From: Volvariella volvacea V23
Taxonomy: Eukaryota; Basidiomycota; Agaricomycetes; Agaricales; Pluteaceae
NCBI GenBank assembly: GCA_000349905.1
Contig: KB722754.1
Span: 353,883-417,882, forward strand
DNA length: 64,000 bases
Direction of reading: 5' to 3'
Shown here: positions 38,039 through 49,127 of the stretch, in pieces
Layout of the letters: every line of letters starts with the position of its first letter
Numbering within the stretch: the first letter of the stretch is position 1
The notes under the pieces: model-generated
Seen by the model: only the letters and a program-made list of their open reading frames with translations
Told to the model about the DNA's origin: nothing
The model's database searches: none
Position numbers and translations under genes: made by a program

Positions 38039-40741
38039 GGACCGAGGCCGCGGGGTCGTTTGGACGCATAAAATGCAAGGTGCAGTGTGTACGATAGCTG
38101 GGATATTGTTGTGGAAAGATTATATACGGACGGACTCGTTTTATTGCTGTTAGAATTCTACCAGAGAAAACGCTATTTACATACATTCCCCCTCTTCTTC
38201 CTCTTTTTCGTTGACGACGCTTGTTTTGGGAAGGCATCTAATAGGTTTTTGCTTTTTTCCTTCGTATACCATTATCACCTCTGTTCCATTGTCTTATTGC
38301 TTACCTCGACTTGATGGGTCTTTGTAGCACTCTTCCCTTACCCGGGAGTGTGTGAGACCTCTTGCTCGTTGGTATGGCTTTGATTGGTTTTTTTATTCAT
38401 AGTAGCTTAGCGGCTTTTTTGACTTGTTGATCTTTCCCTGACTGGTGTTCGTTCTCCGTTTGTGTATTTGCTAGTGCGTTGATTATATATATCTTGTTCG
38501 TGTCTTCGCCCCCACTGGACAACGTATATTGGATTAAGCTCAAGCGTACGTGCCGTAGATGGTGTCTCGCTACTCTACCACAACAAAACTTTGTGTGATT
38601 CCGTAATAGCTCTGGCTCTGGATGCTGGTGTCTCTGCCGCCACTACGACAGCGACAGTTCGCGAGGCGATCTCTCGCCAAGACAGTAAGCGATCACCTAC
38701 AATACCAGGAAAAAGAGTTCAACAAGTTATTCACAGTTGAACTACGGATCCCAAGAGCTGCGTGCCGTGTAGGCGAAAGGTTCGACTTCTGACGCAGCGA
38801 TGTTGCGGATGATCGCATTCTATAGACCTCTCTGCACTTCTTCAGGGAAAGTTAGTGCAGGGATGCAGCTTAGAATATTCCTCCTGATGAGTTCGTGAGC
38901 TTGCACCGATGTTCTTTGTATCAGTCTTGGTCCCTGTCTGTCCCTGTGACACTTCCCATCCTCGTATGAATCTTCCATCTAGAAAATGTGTACTTAACTC
39001 TCCACAACACCTTATACGATCTTGATTTCACTAGAGCATGATTCGCCCTTTGACAAGCTTCAAGGTACAATGCTGCCGCGGACCTATCTTTTACCTCCCA
39101 ACTTCGACAAGAGACCGCGCACTTCTAGCTCAGTAGGCTAGGAGGTGCGTTCTTCTGCATAGCTGTCATCCAAGCCATTCAGTTTTGGATGGGAGCGACA
39201 CACCCTTCCCATGATAAATAGCTATGCTTAAACCCATCGAATCGCGTATGAGATGCAATCTGCCTCAGAGCCAATGTATGGGAGAGTTCGGGAAGTCAGG
39301 GCGTCGAATTCTAATTCTCATATAGAATGAGGTCGCATTGGAGTGATTTGTCGGATAGTGCTTGTCAGTGCCCGAGGTGGGTAGATTTTTCGGCCATGAG
39401 GTTGCGATGTGAGTTGTAAGTGTCAGGAAGTTGCGCGAAAGTATCCATAGAAGCGGACATACTCACTGGGAGAAGTGCATACACATTCGGCTGCGAATCT
39501 ACATTGTCATCATATGTTCTCCCTATATATGATTATGCCCTGTAACTAGTAACGCCACATCAGCATGGGTAGCCGTTTCAGTCTGTCAAACGCGCCAACA
39601 GAACCACGGAGAACTCAAAGCAATGAAACGAAGTCTTCATAAATGACAAGACATGTCAGAAATACGTTTTCTGTGTAAAAGCTGCTTTGTCGCCTTGTTT
39701 CAATCCTATTCGGGGATTGCCGCGCCATAACTTACACCATGTTCAAGTATGGTTGTAAAACGCGCAGTCAAGTTGGATTGATCTATCATTACATTAGTTC
39801 ATCCACCCCTGCGCCGGCAGGGGATTTAATGAGGCCTGAAGCTCAACTTTTCACCGCAGGCGCAGATCTTCCTGTTTACAACCCGTTACGACGCGCCACT
39901 TCCCATAACTCCCTCCACGAGGCCGCGTTTAACGGGAATAACCCCCACAAGGAGATGCGTTGGCACTGCCTGCGATCATGGAGGAAGTAACTAGAACATA
40001 CAGAACTAGTGATTCCTGAGGATAAGCTTCACAAAAAATACTAGGAGATTCGAAGGGACCCACCAAATTCACTTATCGCGCGCACTGCACTATAGATATT
40101 GGCATCCATCAAGAACTCCTTCCCCAAGAACTATGACTTGTGTCTTGGGGCTTAGAGTGTGCTGCGCTTTGGGCTTCTGTCTCTGGAAGAACCCAAAAGA
40201 TTACGCTTATCTCCATCATATCTGTCAATCGGCTTTGGCGGAAAAGCTGAAACCCAGCTATCGAGTCGAGTATAGTTGCGCCAGCCAGGCGGCGAGCATT
40301 TCGGCAAGTAAATCCTGTTATGTATATGTTTTATGTTTGAAAATTCCAGATCGAAGATATATTGTCATTTGCATACCTTGGCAGACCCGACTCAGCTTAA
40401 TTTAGAGTGAGGAAGGACCTTGCGTGATTGAAGCGCAGCACGGACATTCGTTGAGTGAGTGAAAAAAGTAAGCCTCGTTTCGTTTTTTTTTTTTTGCACA
40501 GCTACATCACTAGCCTATTTTGCTGCCCCTGATGGGTTAAATATCAGAAAGAAGAAATTTACCACAGCATGTCTGCGGATTACACGATGAATGTATATAG
40601 ATACCTCACCCAGTGACTTTTGTACCCTTCGTGGTCCCCCATTTCTCAATCGACCACAGAACAATCCGAGGATAACCTTTGTACGTTCATGCACGTTCCC
40701 AATTGCTAATGCTCATGTAGACTTCGAGGTTTTGATACGTC
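38039..40741. other. Gene-poor region, about 2.7 kb
   Basis: The first ~500 bp is the T-rich 3' flank of the trehalose gene. Near 38,756-38,788 a plus-strand frame reads DPKSCVPCRRK, like the start of a Zn2Cys6 cluster, but it is closed by stops and has no full cluster. Frames at 39739-39990 and 40133-40405 are not supported. A 12-nt-scale T-run lies at about 40,485-40,496. Confidence 0.4.
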
Positions 40742-41910
40742 ATGATTGTTACTCCAGACGGCCATCGTGAGTGGTCGTCATCCTCTGCATTGGATACATT
40801 GCTGACATCGAGCTCCAACTGTCAGTGCCAGGGAAAGGAGAAGTAGACTGGGGCGGGCCTCCGCCGCAGAGCACTCAGGAAGATGCTTTACCTGCTTACT
40901 CCTATATTCAGCAAGAGGACGACGAAGGACAACAGTACTTACGCCAACGCATACCCTCCGCAGGTGTCGTCGTTAGACTTCGCTTCCCTCGGCGTTCCAC
41001 CAGTGAGCCTGCATTAGTTGAGGGAACCCCCAATATGCGGTCCCAGAGATGCCTTAGGCTCGATCTCCGAAAGATATCGGGCCCAGGTGACCCATATGCT
41101 TCAGATCCGTCCACGACATCCTCTTCGTCGTCGCCTGTCACTCTTACCCACAATGATTCCGAGTTCACATTAGTAGCATCGCCAACTTTTGGGGTGGTGT
41201 GTTCTGACGAACATATCGCAACTGGAGTGCAGAGCACTATGCCGGAATGTCTGGGTAATCCCAGTAAAATCAATTCTACAGTAATACCCGACACTCACTT
41301 GGTCCATCCCGAGCTGGGTGTCAGCTACATCCCCACTCATGGCATACATCCCATTTGCGACCGCCCCAATTTCCATGATATTACACCTGATCCTACTTCT
41401 CCAGCATCTGTGGATATTCTCCGTACTGAATCGGCTGTGCCAGGATTAGATTTGGAGGCATCGCCAAAGCATTCGCCGATGTCTATTATGAAGGATCGCC
41501 TTCAGCGACTAAAGTCAAGCACAATTTCCCTCGCAAAGCGAGTCCCTGCCCCTTGGTCCAGGGCGAATAGCCGCACAACCATAAGAGCCGATTCATCTCT
41601 TGCGAGAGCCCGCGGCAAGGGAAGATCGGACTTGACAGCTGCAGCGCCTCTGGCGGTTAACGATACCACAACCAGAGACGACGATCCCGCGCGAAATCTT
41701 CAATCAAAAGATTTCCCCACGGCCGCGCACGCTAGCGCTAGCGCGCCGACCGCTACACTCGGACAGCGCCATTCAGCGTCTCGATGGACGCTTGAATTCG
41801 AGCGCGTATCAAGCTCGGGTCGCGGTGCGACCTGGGTGGACGACGTGAGCGTGGAGATTATCGATGGGGAGGATTTTTTTTTGCTTATCAGCGACGACTT
41901 CGCGCGATAG
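40742..41910 (+). CDS. Hypothetical Ser/Thr-rich protein
   Basis: I do not recognise it. Two exons, 40742-40766 and 40826-41910, give 369 residues in frame. The ATG starts MIVTPDGHL, and the intron has a GTGAGT donor, a GCTGAC branch-like site and a CTGTCAG acceptor. Without this intron the same frame would appear to start at a GTG inside the intron. The N terminus is acidic with LPAYSYI, a PY-like motif that can bind WW domains or arrestin-type adaptors. The middle is Ser/Thr/Pro-rich, then a basic segment (MKDRLQRLKSSTISLAKRV). The C terminus is acidic with several Trp/Phe (TWVDDVSVEIIDGEDFF). No signal peptide or membrane segment is visible. A run of nine T at about 41,874-41,882 lies near the end, so an indel there would change the last residues. 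Confidence 0.55.
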
Positions 41911-42722
41911 CGATGTCGACATGAATATTAAATTACATACATCAAATGAGCATATCTCTAGCACTCAGAAATCTGTCAAGATTTCGTATCCCATTGGTAA
42001 GAAAGACTGTCTATTGATTGAATTACACTCTCCCCTCAGTTGCTAGAGGTATCATACTCATCATATCACCAGAAATCAGTTTTATTTTGTAGTACATTGT
42101 AGATTTACTTTGTAGACTACTATGTATAAAGGATGTAAGTTGTACATCCATAGCTACTAGCCACAATGCCACAAATATATCCATCTCTGCTTTATTTTTC
42201 AGGATGAAGATTGTTTGATGGATCATGGTCAGCAGCCATGGCAGCTCACTTGGACATCCAAGGTGATAACACAAATTACTCAGCGAGGACGACAGTTGCA
42301 AGAAGAGGCACAAGAGAAAGCTCGATAATGAAATGAAAAGAGATATTTCGAGGTCATCGCGAGGCCATCAATCAATCAAAATTCTCGGGGCAATAGTCGG
42401 CGAATCAGGCCCATTCAAAAGCGGATGAATGATGACTTCCTCTAAATCTGTTTACAAGTTTTGCGAAGGCATGACTGCGCGCAGTCCAATGTGCGATCAT
42501 TACAACCTCAACGCAGACCAAGCGGTACGCGCACGTAGCCTTACTTAAGGAAGACAACTTCTCAAGGTCGCCGAATGGTATGCCCGTTCTATCTCGATTA
42601 AACGGCATGACGGAGTGAGTGGTGACTCAGGTATAGCATTAGCCCTACTAAGTATCAAAGGTTGTTAAACGTTCTTTGACATGATAACTCTACTTCTATG
42701 CGTCAGAATCCCTGCGAGACGC
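41911..42722. other. Intergenic, convergent 3' flanks
   Basis: Lies between the 3' ends of the plus-strand hypothetical gene and the minus-strand CHCH gene. AT-rich, with no supported gene. Confidence 0.5.
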
Positions 42723-43336
42723 TCAGTACGGAGCGGCGGCGGCTTGACACTGTAATCAAGGGTCAATCACATTAGGAACGGAACGGAAATTTTTGAAGAC
42801 TTACAGCCTTGAGTTGTTCAAGGTACCAGCTACAAGATTGGAGGTCGGCCTTCTCCAGGCATTTAGAGAATTCTGAATGACGATCTTAGTATAAGCGCAA
42901 AAGGAAGTAAGGGAGAACGCACCCTTTGCCTGGGCCTCGCAAGCTGCAGGGGCAGCCTGTTGCTGGACAGGAGCGGCTTGTTGGGCAGGAGCAGGTGTGC
43001 TGCTACCTCCGAATAGCATATGCGAAATACCATGACCAATGGTAGATCCTACTGCCACGGAACCGGCGGTAGCGGCCATTTGAGCAAGCATACCCGGACC
43101 TTGGGATTGGGAAGCAGCAGCAGCAGGTGGTGGTGGGGCATGAGCTGGGGCATAGCCAGCAGGAGGGGCAGCAGCAGTATGTGCACCCCGAGTCTGGGCA
43201 GGTGCGGCGGGAGCAGGAGCAGGACGAGCAGGAGCAGGACGAGCAGCGGGTGCAGAGGGACGGCTACGTGATTGGCGCTGCAAAAACAACTGGTTAAAAA
43301 GTGTCGAGTGCGAGTTTGGATGGTACTTACGGGCAT
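42723..43336 (-). CDS. MIX17: Twin CX9C (CHCH) mitochondrial protein, Mix17/CHCHD2-10 type
   Basis: A small protein of the mitochondrial intermembrane space, imported by the Mia40 disulfide relay; family members support respiration and cristae organisation. Four exons: 43336-43331 (only 6 nt, Met-Pro), 43277-42923, 42872-42805 and 42749-42723; 151 residues. The N terminus is Arg/Ser then Ala/Pro-rich with imperfect APARPAPA repeats. The central hydrophobic segment (MLAQMAATAGSVAVGSTIGHGI) is a family hallmark. The C-terminal CHCH fold shows two CX9C pairs: C-EAQAKEFSK-C across one junction and C-SWYLEQLKA-C across another. It is head-to-head with the mitoribosomal gene. Confidence 0.9.
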
Positions 43337-43522
43337 TATTAGGACGTTGAAGGGAGAGACTGACGGATGAGCTGGTGGTTATAAGTAAAGAGCTTAGAAA
43401 TTTGGCCCCGCCGCGTATGCGGAATGCCGAAGAAACGGTGCACAAACAAAAGCAAACAATCCAGAAATTTCCAGCCGGAACGGGACGTCAGTGCAACATC
43501 CTCTCTAGAAGCTCGGCACTTC
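43337..43522. promoter_or_regulatory. Compact bidirectional promoter of two mitochondrial genes
   Basis: Only about 90-190 bp separate the CHCH start codon (minus) from the mL45 start codon (plus; ATG at 43424 or 43523). Both products act in mitochondria, so the region probably drives coordinated expression. Confidence 0.5.
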
Positions 43523-44895
43523 ATGGTTTGTGGCATCACTAGCCGGTCTCTTGGGCTTTACCATGCACACTCCTTGGCTTATTCTCGTCTGGTGGCAGCT
43601 CGTGGACGTCACATAGTATGGAGAGGCGTCGCAACTGCAACAAAACAAAAAACGCCCACGGGTGCTTCCACCAGCAAACCCGCGAGGCCTACTGCGAAAG
43701 CGAACGCACAGGCTGCAGGAGGTAGTGTTAAGAGTGAGGCCACCGCATCTAAGCCGCAACCAACCCCTCGAAGAACCGGTACTGGAATGACATACAAGGT
43801 TCCCGAAAGAGAACAGCAGGAGAAGGTTATGTCCGAGGAGGAGCAGCTGGCTCAAGTTGAACAGATATTGAGCATGTCGCGACTGTTTCCTACGGCTGAC
43901 CCATGGGGCCAGAGGGTAGAAACACTAGGTGCGCCTATCTTCTAATGCCTTTTGATCGACACACTAACAAGTGTCTACAAGAAAGATGTCATGATTCCCT
44001 ACTCTGTCGGCCCTAGTTCTTGGAAGCATTACGCTTCATGGAATGACGTTCGGAAGCAATGGATGGACAATAGATATAACGCTGCTAAGAATGCGACCAG
44101 GTAGGTTTCCAGTTCATTCTTAATTAAGTTCGGTCATAAATAATGTGTTCAGCCTGCTCATGTTAGCACAGTCTGACGCAATCCCTGGAGTCAACACGTC
44201 AGAGGCTAATTGGACCGAACGTTTCTTCACTCAGTGGCCATGGAGAATCTGGACAACGAAGTCCGTGAAGCCCTCAGCTTGGACCGCACCATTAAGACAA
44301 ATTGCCTTGGACACCTACAAAGAGCTCAACACTGCTATTGCACAGTATGTCCCAGTTTGTTTGCGTACGAACCTGGTGACTTAATGCCATCAATCTCTAG
44401 CGAAGACAGCAGAGTTGTCAAATCCCTTACGACCAGCACCTACCACGATCATGTCCTCAAGCTACTGAAAAAATCTCATAACCCCGCGTTGACCAAAATC
44501 TGGCGCTTCCACAAGGAGGTCACCCCCACGCGGGTCATCTCAATACGTAGCACCGAGGGGTATCTCGCGAATGAAGAACCCAAGTTTGGTAACCGGATGA
44601 TGGTCCATGCATTGGTCAAGTTCGACACTGAGCAGGTAAGTTTTGCGTGTCGAACATGTTATTAATCTATCACTTGCTGACCGGTCAATAGAGCTTAGAA
44701 ATCTACGACAAGCGTGGAATAGCTCTACACACACCGGCTAACGGTGAACAAGTCACTCCTGGTCAGAAGATAGTTCCAGCTGAGAGGAGGCGAGTGACGG
44801 AGTATCTTGTGTTGGAGAAGAGAATGTGGTATGACGGTCCTTGGATGATTAGAGAGCAGTTGTGGGAGGCTCCTGGTATGATTTGTGCTACTTAG
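43523..44895 (+). CDS. MRPL45: Mitochondrial ribosomal protein mL45/Mba1-like (Tim44-like fold)
   Basis: Expected to sit at the mitoribosome tunnel exit and anchor it to the inner membrane during protein insertion. Five exons: 43523-43928, 43986-44100, 44153-44344, 44401-44635 and 44692-44895; 383 residues in frame. The N terminus is Arg/Ser/Ala-rich without early acids (SRSLGLYHAHSLAYSRL, ATATKQK), typical of a matrix presequence. An in-frame upstream ATG at 43424 would give 416 residues. The Tim44-like domain shows DVMIPYSVGPSSW, LKLLKKSHNP, TRVISIRS, NRMMVHALVKFDTEQSLEIYDKRG and VTEYLVLEKRMWYDGPWMI. The last two blocks match the IYDR-G and LEYVVFEK blocks I recall from animal mL45. The first acceptor (AAAG before ATGTC) was chosen by frame and is the least certain junction. 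Confidence 0.8.
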
Positions 44896-46322
44896 AGATA
44901 TTATCGTCTTTAAAACTGCTTAATATAATTCTCTTTATCGGCCCCCACCTTCGTGATAGATTTGACGCCTGATTCCTGTGGTGGTGTGGATCGCTAGCTG
45001 TCTCGAGCCAGGCACAGCACGCAGCGGCCTGTAGGTGGGGTGACCTTGCAGTCAAGACCCTTGGACGCATATTACTCACTAAAGAGCCATGACTCCCAAT
45101 GGCCACTTCTCTGGTGGAGCCGTGATTTCGCTCAAACGCTGAACAAGCTCAAGCTATCGGATGTAAGGACCGTTTTATCCGCCGACGTGTAGCATGGAGT
45201 TTTTCATTGATCCGCCATTGTGTGGTCTATGGCTGGGCACCGACTGCTGCCTGTGTAGAGCTTTGACTTCTAATGCTTGCGATGCCTTGGCAGAAACTAA
45301 AGACTAGCACGAGGATTACATGCTGGTTTCCCTGGTCAATCGCTGGTCAATCAGATTCACAAGGGTGATCACCCCTGCGCATAGCTGGTACAGTGATCTC
45401 CGAGTATCGGTTGGTCCTCAAGATGCATATTGACCGGATCTCCGACTTCATGGTGGTTCAAATCGCCAACGTCCAATTGCTATCCATTTCCGGGACCCGC
45501 GACTAGTGACATTGGACTTTATAGACTTGAACATCTAGATAGCATATGGAATTTAGTAATCTTCGCAATAACTATCCCTTCGCGAAAATTACACTTTAGC
45601 AAGTTATAAGAAGCAATTGTACAGTAATCCGTGTACGTATACTAGATGTGAAGTATAAGATTAAGAAACCGCTAACAGACAGGCTATATACATACTATCT
45701 ACGTAAAGTGTCCAAAAGAGTGTGGGTGTCCGCAAACTAGGCGTTCAAGAATTGGAGAGTAGGAAAAGAAAAAGAGCGTGGAAGGTCGGTGACATTTGCA
45801 TCGATGCCTTTATCTGTATGAGAGACGCTTGGAGAACCACCAATAAAGATGGTTCCAATAGAGATTGATATATATACGATAATCAAAGGAATGTGCAGGC
45901 TGGTGCAATCTATGCAGCATCGTTGCGTCAAGCAAGCTACGATATTGAAGGAGATGTAAGAAGGTGGTGCGGAACTTGAAATTACTGGGGGAGGCCGTGG
46001 TGCTTCACATGCACCGCGTTAACCCTACGGGTGAAGTGCAACGGAATGAGGCCCTCGATTTAATGGCCACATCAACGTTTGGAACCCTGGCAGCATTCGG
46101 GAAGGGATGCAACCGCGGGCTAATGAAGTGGTGGCGAACAAAACCTTTTGAGACTAGAAGTCGTGGCACGATGGACGGGAGAACATACATGTGGAGAGTG
46201 AGAGCATTCTGGGTGGAAAGGACAGGTCGGGTAGAGTAGAGTGAAGATGAAGGAGAGCGGAAAGAATGGACGAAGGGTGGAGGAATGGGCAATATAGCTG
46301 TGCGGAGGAAATGGAAGGAAGG
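44896..46322. other. Intergenic, about 1.4 kb
   Basis: Convergent 3' flanks of the mL45 gene and the terpene synthase. AT-rich around 45,540-45,720. A plus-strand frame at 45964-46239 is not supported. Confidence 0.5.
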
Positions 46323-47512
46323 TCACAAACGGCGGGGAAGAAGTTTGACGATGCGCGTGGCTTTAACCTCCCGACCCGTCTTCCTAAAATATCGCACCGT
46401 TTCAAAAGACCAGTGTAATGAGCCCACGATCCAATCTGCCAGTCCGTTGACATAGATTTGGGCGTCTTTGTCGATTTTTGGACCCCAAGAAGGCAGATTA
46501 TCCCTGTTGTGTATGAAACGATCTATCGACCGCTTGCAAAGCGAGCCAACGAAGTCGACTGCTGATTGTAGGTCAAGGCCTTCTTGGTTCATCACGACAG
46601 AAATCATGTTGTGGGTGTCGCCCTTGGACTGCTCTACGCTGTATGAGAAGATATCCTGTTTGCGGAGTCATGTTAGGGTGACAGCACGCGCATATAGTGG
46701 GAAGGACGGCATACATTCGACCATGTGACGAGGTCGTTGGTAGCCTCTCCAAGGCTTTTGATAATTGGGTGTTCCATCACTTCGTCAGGGATATGCAGGT
46801 CATTGGCATCTGATAGAGCAGCATTGAGTTTTGACACCTAGTGAAGTAATGGAACTGGGACTTACATTCAATCAAAGCCCAACAAGGCTTACACCCTGAC
46901 GTATCACGCCGTAAGGCGATATAGGACTCCAGATCGGGAATGACACCCGCCGCACGGTCGATGGCCTGTTGCGTGACGCTTTGGAAAAAGAAATCAAAGG
47001 TTTCGATGAAGCGTTGTTGGGTCCCGGGCGAGGCTGTCTTAATCATGCGCTTGTAGAAACTTTACAACCCATCAGCATTGGCTCCTTCATCACCAAAGAT
47101 AAACTAATGGAGCACTTACTCCCGTGTCATCTTTCCCACTTTGTGAGAGGTGCTGTAGGTATAAGGGTGGTAGAGCGAGTTCAACACCACGTCTGCCGTA
47201 GCAGATGTACCACGCTTGTCCATATCGTCCGATAGGTTGTCAAGGTGAAAGAGGTAGGTGAGGAAATCGTTTACGACCCGCAGCTGGGGGTATTCGGCAT
47301 CAGGATAGCACATCGCTGTTAATAATCCTGCTTTCAGGCCATGATACGCTTCCCGCTTTTGCCCCATCAGATTTCCTTTTTGGAATAACCACGCCTTTGT
47401 TTCCTTCGTCACTTGCTTTCTGTGTTGGTTGATACGCAGCTTAAATTGACAATGAGAAACAAGATCGGGTAGAATGAAATGCGTTGGAAGGGGACGATTT
47501 ATGAGAGAGCAT
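46323..47512 (-). CDS. Sesquiterpene synthase, start codon out of frame
   Basis: Class I terpene cyclase, expected to convert farnesyl diphosphate to a sesquiterpene in the cytosol. Exons: ~47512-47121, 47059-46866, 46809-46715 and 46655-46323. Family blocks are FILPDLVSH near the N terminus, the metal-binding motif in FHLDNLSDDMD, TASPGTQQRFIETFDFF, the NSE triad NDIFSYSVE followed by QSKGDTHNM, and WIVGSLHWSFETVRYF. The three introns fit in frame. The problem is the start. The only ATG between the TATA-like box (47818-47824) and the FILPDL block is at 47512-47510, one base out of frame with the domain, and no GT-AG pair repairs it. One extra base just after the ATG would explain it. So this may be a recent pseudogene, a sequence error, or a gene using an unusual start. 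The product is not predictable. Confidence 0.75.
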
Positions 47513-47817
47513 TTTGGGGAATTGGGAGTTGGTGACGGCAAGCACAGACGCGGAGGAAGTCGTATTGACGAGAGGATTATTCGCAATCCGTCTTCACTTT
47601 GCGCTGTATTGCTATGTCGTAGTGGCCCTTGTTGTGTGGCTGACGAGGAGCGGATAAGTGTCTTCTTGCCTGTGGGACTCGAGGAACAGACCCTGGGAAG
47701 GAGAAAAGAAACTAAAGAAAGGAGAGAAGAGAGGATGAGGCGGAACAAACGCGTCGGAAGTGAGGACTCCAGCTTGGATGAATGAGGTGTGGACGGCGCA
47801 AGCAGAGCCGCCCCACC

Positions 47818-47824
47818 CTTTATA
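47818..47824 (-). promoter_or_regulatory. TATA box of the terpene synthase gene
   Basis: TATAAAG on the minus strand, followed by a strongly pyrimidine-rich leader (CTCTCTTCTCTCC). It lies about 310 bp before the first ATG, so the leader is long or contains an intron (a CTTCCCAG acceptor-like site lies near 47,694). Confidence 0.5.
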
Positions 47825-49127
47825 GGATGAGGGTGATTGATGGGTTGGGTGCGTGTACCTCTCCTTTTGGCCGTTTCTCGACAAGGTTTCAGGATTCCAA
47901 AATGTACGCCCTGTGGATTTCTTCCGATGCCGCGAAATAAGAAATGAAAGAAGACAGGGAGGCGAGATTTGCAGATCTCCCAAGTCCACAATGTCGTACA
48001 AATGTCGTATAGGGACAAATCCGGAAACATTATCTTGTAAAAGAGCAAGGGAGATGACGGATCTGAGCCGCAGAGCCAAAAGGACGGAAGGGGTGTAGAG
48101 GGTGATGGGTTATAGGAGAATCTTGTCAGATCTGTGATGCCATGTAAACGATCGTTTGTCCACGCCCAACGCTGCAACTGAGCTAATCTCCAGCCACACC
48201 AACTCTACGACACGTCAAACCTGCCAGCCGCCCGCACTGCGAGGCCGCCTTGCATGATTTCCCGTTGCGCATATCTAGGACCCGTTCCGGGCGATGCCTT
48301 ATTAGAAAACCGACATTGCTATCTCGTGCGATCTCCGCGTGTTGTAGTGCGCGTTCGAGCATGAACCTGAGTCCGGAGCCATCCAATAAGATGAACACAA
48401 ATACAAACACTTTGGCCAGGTTCGAGCGGGCCCATACACCACGACCCCAGGACAGATGTTGCGTGTGGGTATCGATCACATAGCCAGCTCCTGGGTACAG
48501 GGATACACAACATTAGCGCAACGAGTCCTCGATAGTATGCTTATAAAATTCTGAACATATCTCAGACCGTGGAAACGCAGAAGTAGAAGCCAAACACACG
48601 CTCATACTGCGGCTATGACCAATATCAAAGATGCGCGAGTCTGGGCGGGACTTGAACACTGCTACAAGTTAAAACGTCAGACTTCGCAATGCTTGCACCG
48701 GGAAAGACTGACGTTGTATAAGTATCAAGGCGATATAGATAGAACACTAGTTCAGCCTTCCATTAAGGATCTTGCATTTATTACCTCGTATTATGCTGGC
48801 ACAAGTAACGCAGATGCATAGCCCTCACAACAGGGATCATATCAAAAAGCTCTAGACGCTCTGTCGGCTATGGGATCAACAGACGAGGACAGACCACCAG
48901 ATTAAGCAACTCAATTCAGATGGCAGCAAGATAGGCATTGCTACCGGGAAATGCTGGCATGGTGGCGAAAGATAAAGAGAGAAAAGTTTGCGTTTGTTTA
49001 TCGTTATCTAAGGTTGCATCATAGAACCAAACAGGGAAGCTCAAGACCGCGCCAATTAGCCTTGCCGAAGCCCTTTTGGCTTGTGCTTGAGTCTCTTATA
49101 AATCTTTCCCCTCGTTAACCGCTCACC
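47825..49127. other. Intergenic between terpene synthase and MFS transporter
   Basis: Head-to-head promoters. A long minus-strand frame continues upstream of the terpene domain to 48177 but crosses the TATA box, so it is not treated as coding. Nothing else is supported. Confidence 0.45.

Noticed and set aside
47513..48177. In-frame N-terminal extension of the terpene synthase by over 200 codons
   Set aside because: The frame runs through a TATA box and its pyrimidine-rich leader. Relatives begin only 10-20 residues before the FILPDL-type block.
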